Shown: in pieces, positions 7,327 to 11,205 of the stretch
How the letters are laid out: each line of letters opens with the position of its first letter
How positions within the stretch are numbered: position 1 is the first letter of the stretch
Source of the DNA: Tardiphaga sp.
GTDB lineage: Bacteria; Pseudomonadota; Alphaproteobacteria; Rhizobiales; Xanthobacteraceae
Direction of reading: 5' to 3'
DNA length: 11,205 nucleotides
NCBI GenBank assembly: GCA_014377915.1
Contig: JACMOT010000194.1
Coordinates: 1-11,205, forward strand
Notes under the pieces: model-generated
What the model was told of the DNA's origin: nothing
Databases searched by the model: none
Seen by the model: only the letters and a program-made list of their open reading frames with translations
Program-made: the position numbers and the translations under genes

Positions 7327-10300
7327 TCAATGCAGGAGCGGCGTCCTCAAGTCGAGCGTCAACGGGAATTCAAGTGTGCGTTCTTCCCTCGGCGGGTCCA
7401 TTTCGCCGGGGGTGTGGCCAATCTCCTCGAACCGCGCCAGACGGCGCGCTTCCGCTTCATAGGAGTTGACCGGCTTGGTCTCGTAGCTGCGCCCGCCAGG
7501 ATGGGCGACATGATAGACGCAACCGCCGAGCGACCGCCGGTTCCAGGTATCGACGATGTCGAACACCAGGGGCGCATGGACCGGAATCGTCGGATGCAGG
7601 CCGGAGGCCGGCTGCCAGGCCTTGAAGCGCACCGCGCCGACGACCTCGCCGGAGCGTCCGGTGTCGGTCATCGGCAGCGCGCGGCCGTTGCAGGTAATCA
7701 TGTGCCGGCCGACGACAAAGCCGTTGGCCTTGAGCTGCAACCGCTCCACCGAGGAATCGACGTAGCGCACCGTGCCGCCCGCCGTGCCCTCCTCGCCGAG
7801 CACGTGCCACGGCTCCAGCGCCTGGCGCACTTCCAGCGTGACGCCACCATAGGTGACGTGGCCGAACACCGGGAAGCGGAATTCGAGCTGCGCCTCGAAC
7901 CATTCCTTGGAGAATTCATAGCCGGAGTGGCCGAGCTCGGCGAGCACGCCCTGAAAATCCTCCCAGAGATAATGCGGCAGCATGAAGCGGTCATGCAGCG
8001 TGGTCCCCCAGCGCACGAAGCCGCCCTGCTGCGGCTCGCGCCACATTTTCGCGATCAGCGCGCGGATAAGCAGCTGTTGCGCCAGCGACATCCGCGGATC
8101 GGGCGGCATCTCCAGCGCACGGAATTCGACCAGGCCGAGCCGGCCCGTGGTGCCATCCGGCGAATACAGCTTGTCGATGCAGATCTCGGAGCGGTGGGTG
8201 TTGCCGGTGATATCGACGAGGATGTGCCGGAATAGCCGGTCGACCAACCACAGCGGCGCCTTGACGCCCGGCGGCGGCACCTGCGCCAGCGCGATCTCCA
8301 GCTCGTACAACGCATCATGGCGCGCTTCGTCGATGCGCGGCGCCTGGCTGGTCGGGCCGATGAACATGCCGGAGAACAGATAGGACAGCGAGGGATGGCG
8401 CTGCCAGTACAGCACCAGGCTTTTCAGCAGATCCGGCCGCCGCAGAAAGGGCGAGTCCTCCGGCTTGCTGCCGCCGACCACGACGTGGTTACCGCCACCG
8501 GTGCCGGTATGACGACCATCGACCAAAAAGCGGTTGGCGCCGAGCCGCGTCCGTGCGGCGTCCTCATACAGGAAGGTCGTGGTATTGACCGCCTCGCGCC
8601 AGGTCGCGGCGGGATGGATGTTGATTTCCAGCACGCCAGGATCGGGCGTCACCTTGATCACTTCGAGGCGCGGGTCGAATGGCGGCGGATAGCCCTCGAC
8701 ATGGACCCGCAGCTGCATCTCTTCGGCGGTCGCCTCCAGCGCGGTGATCAGTTCGAGATAATCCTCGAGCTTTTCCACCGGCGGCATGAACGCACAGAGG
8801 ATTCCGTCGCGCACTTCGATCGACAGCGCGGTGCGCACCGGACCGTGATCGCGGCGTTCCTGAATCTTCTCGGCCGCGGCCCGCGCTCGCGCGGTGGCCT
8901 CGGCGTCGTCGGCCGAGAGTTCGCCGCGCGGCTCCATCGGGTCCTGCTCGACGATGAAGGGGAAGTCATCCTCCGGCACATGCGGCAACGACGCGATCGG
9001 CAGCCGCAGTCCGAGCGGCGAATCGCCGGGCGTCAGGAACAGATTGCCGCGACGCAGCTTCCAGTGTTCGGAGCGCCAGCGAATGTCCGGCTCCGCTTCC
9101 GCATTCCAGCGCTGGATCGGCAGCACGAAACCCTTTGGCGTGTGTAATCCCTGGTCGAATACCCGCGCCATCCGCGACCGCTCTTCGGGGTCGGCGAGTT
9201 TTGAATCGCTGGGGTCGACATTATCCGGCAGCCCGGCTTCCTTCCGCAGCCAGTGACCGGGGTCTTCGAACGCCGGCATGATATATTCACGGGGCACGCC
9301 AAGCCGGTGCGCGGCGCCTTCGGCAAACTTCTCGGCCTGGTTGACGTCGGCGGTGCGCGGACCTTCGACGCGGGCGATCAGCGCATCGTTCTTCCAGATC
9401 GGTACGCCGTCGCGGCGCCAGTACAGGCCAAAGGCCCAGCGCGGCAGGCTTTCGCCGGGGTACCATTTGCCCTGGCCGTAATGCAGCAGCCCGCCCGGCG
9501 CGAAGCGCGTGCGCAGCCGGCGGATCAGGTCGTCGCCGAGGCCGCGCTTGGTCGGACCCACGGCGGCGATATTCCACTCCGCCGATTCCAGATCGTCCAT
9601 CGACACGAAGGTCGGCTCGCCCCCCATGGTGAGGCGGACATCATCGGCCTTGAGGTCGGCATCGACCTTCTCGCCGAGCGCGTCGAGCCGCTGCCACGCT
9701 TCCTCGGAAAACGGCTTGGTGATGCGCGGCGCCTCGCGGACGCGCTTCACTTCCATCTCGAAGCCGAACTCGACCTCGGCGAAGCCGGCCATGCCGGAGA
9801 TCGGCGCCGCCGAACGGAAATGCGGCGTAGCGGCGACCGGGATATGGCCCTCGCCGGTCAGCATGCCCGAGGTCGCGTCGAAGCCGACCCAGCCGGCGCC
9901 GGGAAGATAGACCTCGGCCCAGGCGTGCAGATCGGTGAAGTCGTTCTCGACCTCGCGCGGACCTTCCAGCGGATCGATGTCGGGGCGCAACTGAATCAGG
10001 TAGCCGGACACGAAACGCGCGGCGAGGCCAAGATGGCGCAAAGTCTGGATCAGCAGCCACGCCGAATCGCGGCACGAGCCGGACTTGTTGGCCAGCGTCT
10101 GCTCCGGGGTCTGGATACCGGGCTCCAGGCGGATGATGTAGTTGACCTGGGTGCGCAGCCGCGCATTGAGATCGACCAGGAAATTGACGGTGCTGGGCGC
10201 CTGCTTGGCGATCTCGGCCACGTAAGCCTGGAACAGCGGACCGGCTTCTTCCGTCGCCAGATAGGGCGCCAGTTCGGTCTTGAGATCATCGGGATAGACG

Positions 10301-10611
10301 AACGGAAACGTCTCGGCATAGGGCTCGACGAAGAAGTCGAAGGGGTTGATCACCGTCATTTCGGCGGTGAAATCGACTTCGATCTTGAGCTCGCTGGCCT
10401 TCTCCGGAAACACGAAGCGCGCCAGCCAGTTGCCCTGCGGATCCTGCTGCCAGTTCACGAAATGATTGGCCGGCGTCACCTTCAGCGAATAGGCCGGAAT
10501 CGGCGTGCGCGTATGCGGCGCCGGACGCAGCCGGATGGTCTGCGGGCCGAGATCGATCGGCCGATCATATTTATAATGCGTGACGTGGTGCAGGGCGACG
10601 AAGATCGACAA
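7327..10611 (-). CDS. Transglutaminase-like domain fused to DUF2126 putative amidoligase
   Basis: A 1094-aa fusion and the first gene of the four-gene set. Residues about 1-90 are a Transglut_N beta domain, and about 150-260 a transglutaminase-like core with Cys180 ([10 protein letters not shown]), His229 (DLHAWAEVY) and Asp245 (GFDATSG). From about 300 to the C-terminus is DUF2126, which Pfam labels a putative amidoligase. Its hallmarks here are [14 protein letters not shown] (327-340), [15 protein letters not shown] (657-671) and the glycine-rich TGTGGGNH (702-709). The Glu/His segment and Gly-rich loop are compatible with the glutamine-synthetase-like ligase fold proposed for this family. 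Having a likely amide-cleaving and an amide-forming module in one chain suggests processing and extension of the same substrate; that is inference. No signal peptide is visible. The start is TTG at 10611 with GGAG seven bases upstream; an in-frame TAA lies 21 nt upstream and no ATG is available for about 80 codons, so TTG is well supported. The length fits proteins of this architecture. Confidence 0.94.
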   Translation of the reverse strand: MSIFVALHHVTHYKYDRPIDLGPQTIRLRPAPHTRTPIPAYSLKVTPANHFVNWQQDPQGNWLARFVFPEKASELKIEVDFTAEMTVINPFDFFVEPYAETFPFVYPDDLKTELAPYLATEEAGPLFQAYVAEIAKQAPSTVNFLVDLNARLRTQVNYIIRLEPGIQTPEQTLANKSGSCRDSAWLLIQTLRHLGLAARFVSGYLIQLRPDIDPLEGPREVENDFTDLHAWAEVYLPGAGWVGFDATSGMLTGEGHIPVAATPHFRSAAPISGMAGFAEVEFGFEMEVKRVREAPRITKPFSEEAWQRLDALGEKVDADLKADDVRLTMGGEPTFVSMDDLESAEWNIAAVGPTKRGLGDDLIRRLRTRFAPGGLLHYGQGKWYPGESLPRWAFGLYWRRDGVPIWKNDALIARVEGPRTADVNQAEKFAEGAAHRLGVPREYIMPAFEDPGHWLRKEAGLPDNVDPSDSKLADPEERSRMARVFDQGLHTPKGFVLPIQRWNAEAEPDIRWRSEHWKLRRGNLFLTPGDSPLGLRLPIASLPHVPEDDFPFIVEQDPMEPRGELSADDAEATARARAAAEKIQERRDHGPVRTALSIEVRDGILCAFMPPVEKLEDYLELITALEATAEEMQLRVHVEGYPPPFDPRLEVIKVTPDPGVLEINIHPAATWREAVNTTTFLYEDAARTRLGANRFLVDGRHTGTGGGNHVVVGGSKPEDSPFLRRPDLLKSLVLYWQRHPSLSYLFSGMFIGPTSQAPRIDEARHDALYELEIALAQVPPPGVKAPLWLVDRLFRHILVDITGNTHRSEICIDKLYSPDGTTGRLGLVEFRALEMPPDPRMSLAQQLLIRALIAKMWREPQQGGFVRWGTTLHDRFMLPHYLWEDFQGVLAELGHSGYEFSKEWFEAQLEFRFPVFGHVTYGGVTLEVRQALEPWHVLGEEGTAGGTVRYVDSSVERLQLKANGFVVGRHMITCNGRALPMTDTGRSGEVVGAVRFKAWQPASGLHPTIPVHAPLVFDIVDTWNRRSLGGCVYHVAHPGGRSYETKPVNSYEAEARRLARFEEIGHTPGEMDPPREERTLEFPLTLDLRTPLLH

Positions 10612-10618
10612 TGGGCAA

Positions 10619-10622
10619 CTCC
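10619..10622 (-). promoter_or_regulatory. Shine-Dalgarno supporting the TTG start of the DUF2126 gene
   Basis: GGAG on the minus strand is followed by a 7-nt spacer and the TTG at 10611. With an in-frame stop shortly upstream, it supports initiation at a rare TTG codon for the first gene of the set. That may keep expression of this large enzyme low (inference). Confidence 0.6.
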
Positions 10623-10670
10623 AGCAGCTTTTTTAAGCAGAACACTGCCGGCGGTGAGGATCAAGGCCTA

Positions 10671-10695
10671 ACAACGGGCACAATGTGCCTGTTGT
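10671..10695. promoter_or_regulatory. 25-bp palindrome, operator-like
   Basis: The plus strand reads acaacgggcac, then aat, then gtgcctgttgt. The 11-nt arms are complementary at 10 of 11 positions around a 3-nt centre. It lies about 60 bp before the TTG of the DUF2126 gene. A short central spacer and no following T-run on the minus strand favour a binding site for a dimeric regulator over an intrinsic terminator. The identity of any regulator is not visible, and no regulator gene is in the window. Confidence 0.5.
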
Positions 10696-10716
10696 GGGGG
10701 CGCTCTGACCTCTCTC

Positions 10717-10811
10717 CGTCAGTGCGAGGAGCCATTGCGACGAAGCAATCCAGTTCTTTTTTCGGTTGCCGCTTTCTGGATTGCCGCGTCGCTTCGCGCC
10801 TCGCAATGACG
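10717..10811. repeat. REP-like imperfect inverted repeat
   Basis: The left arm (10717-10753) begins cgtcagtgcgaggagc and ends gacgaagcaatccag. The right arm (10776-10811) begins ctggattgccgcgtcgcttc and ends cctcgcaatgacg. The arms are about 37 nt each, with a one-base indel and several mismatches, around a 22-nt T-rich loop. The form resembles dispersed extragenic palindromes I recall from Bradyrhizobium and Rhodopseudomonas genomes. It starts about 10 nt after the UxaA-type gene stop, so in RNA it would form a large 3' hairpin that could stabilise or end that transcript. Confidence 0.75.
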
Positions 10812-10821
10812 TCGAGAGGTC

Positions 10822-11205
10822 CTACATCGTCGCGCGCAGCACCCAGGGCGCAAACTCCGCGCCGCCGAAATCAAAACTCTCGCTCTTGGTCGGCTCTCCC
10901 GACGCCGTCTTCAGCATCTGCGCGAAAATGCGCTGGCCGCAATCCTGCACGCTCTCATCGCCATCGAGGATGGTACCGCAATTGATGTCCATGTCCTCTT
11001 CCATGCGCCTGAACATCGGCGTGTTGGTGGCGAGCTTGATCGACGGCGAGGGCTTGCAGCCGAACACCGAGCCACGGCCGGTGGTGAAGCACACCAGTTT
11101 GGCGCCGCCGGCGACCTGCCCGGTCGCCGCGACGGGATCGTAGCCAGGCGTGTCCATGAAGACAAAACCCTTCTTGGTGACGGGTTCGGCATAGTTCAGC
11201 ACGTC
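10822..11205 (-). CDS. UxaA-family dehydratase (altronate/galactarate type), C-terminal part
   Basis: Only the last 127 or so codons are in the window; the gene enters from the right edge and ends at TAG 10822-10824. Conserved segments are VLNYAEPVTKKGFVFMDTPG near the edge, then ATGQVAGGA, CFTTGRGSVFGCKP, PSIKLATNTPMF and RRMEEDMDINCG, which match the C-terminal domain of altronate and galactarate dehydratases (UxaA/GarD family, roughly 500 aa when complete). These metal-dependent cytosolic enzymes remove water from a sugar acid to give a 2-keto-3-deoxy acid for catabolism. Which sugar acid is used cannot be told from this fragment. It is separated from the next gene by a repeat-bearing gap and is probably a different transcription unit. 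Confidence 0.88.
   Translation of the reverse strand, partial: DVLNYAEPVTKKGFVFMDTPGYDPVAATGQVAGGAKLVCFTTGRGSVFGCKPSPSIKLATNTPMFRRMEEDMDINCGTILDGDESVQDCGQRIFAQMLKTASGEPTKSESFDFGGAEFAPWVLRATM

Larger units (their letters stand above)
10612..10821. other. Intergenic region upstream of the four-gene set
   Basis: This 210-nt gap lies between the UxaA-type gene stop and the TTG of the DUF2126 gene. It contains the long inverted repeat and the compact palindrome listed separately. The promoter of the four-gene set should be between the palindrome and 10612, but I could not find a -35/-10 pair close to consensus on the minus strand. No believable small gene is present. Confidence 0.6.

Noticed and set aside
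7295..7330. TTG at 7330 as start of the ATP-grasp/alpha-E gene, overlapping the upstream stop
   Set aside because: AGGAGAG six bases before the ATG at 7294 is a much better initiation signal. The overlap is attractive given the other overlaps, so a minor alternative start is not excluded.
5501..7462. A 653-codon open frame on the plus strand, and other long plus-strand frames across the window
   Set aside because: They lie antisense to genes with clear family motifs, show low-complexity Arg/Gly/His/Gln-rich translations, and arise from the strong GC bias at codon positions.
1..11205. Mobile element, CRISPR array, tRNA or toxin-antitoxin genes
   Set aside because: No transposase or integrase motifs, no regularly spaced repeats, no tRNA-like cloverleaf and no small paired genes were seen; the only repeat is the extragenic palindrome at 10717-10811.

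Overview
The window is GC-rich DNA whose recognisable genes all lie on the minus strand. Long GC-rich codon-biased genes, TTG/GTG starts and an extragenic inverted repeat containing 'gacgaagcaatccag' suggest an alphaproteobacterium of the Bradyrhizobium/Rhodopseudomonas group. This placement rests on recollection of similar sequences, not on a search.

Reading in the direction of transcription (right to left): (1) the C-terminal end of a UxaA-type sugar-acid dehydratase enters from the right edge. (2) A 210-nt intergenic region follows, holding a long imperfect REP-like inverted repeat and a separate compact 25-bp palindrome. (3) A tightly packed four-gene set comes next: an N-terminal transglutaminase-like protease domain fused to a DUF2126 putative amidoligase (1094 aa); a circularly permuted ATP-grasp fused to an alpha-E domain (834 aa); a second, stand-alone transglutaminase-like protein (292 aa, GTG start); and a HI0933/YhiN-family flavoprotein (396 aa) joined by an ATGA overlap. 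(4) A 233-nt AT-richer gap follows, with a hairpin directly after the flavoprotein stop. (5) Next is a soluble globin-coupled methyl-accepting chemotaxis protein (449 aa). (6) After a 75-nt gap comes the 5' 356 codons of eutB (ethanolamine ammonia-lyase large subunit), which runs off the left edge.

The central block is the most interesting part. ATP-grasp, alpha-E, DUF2126 and transglutaminase-like domains are known to recur together and are predicted to build, attach or trim peptide-like adducts, often beside the proteasome-like Anbu protease. No Anbu gene is in this window, and the last gene of the set is a flavoprotein whose start overlaps the upstream stop and has no clear ribosome binding site of its own. 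The substrate and product cannot be read from the sequence. The MCP and eutB may be co-transcribed, and a 10-bp hairpin overlaps the eutB ribosome binding site. I see no tRNA, rRNA, CRISPR array, transposase or prophage gene.
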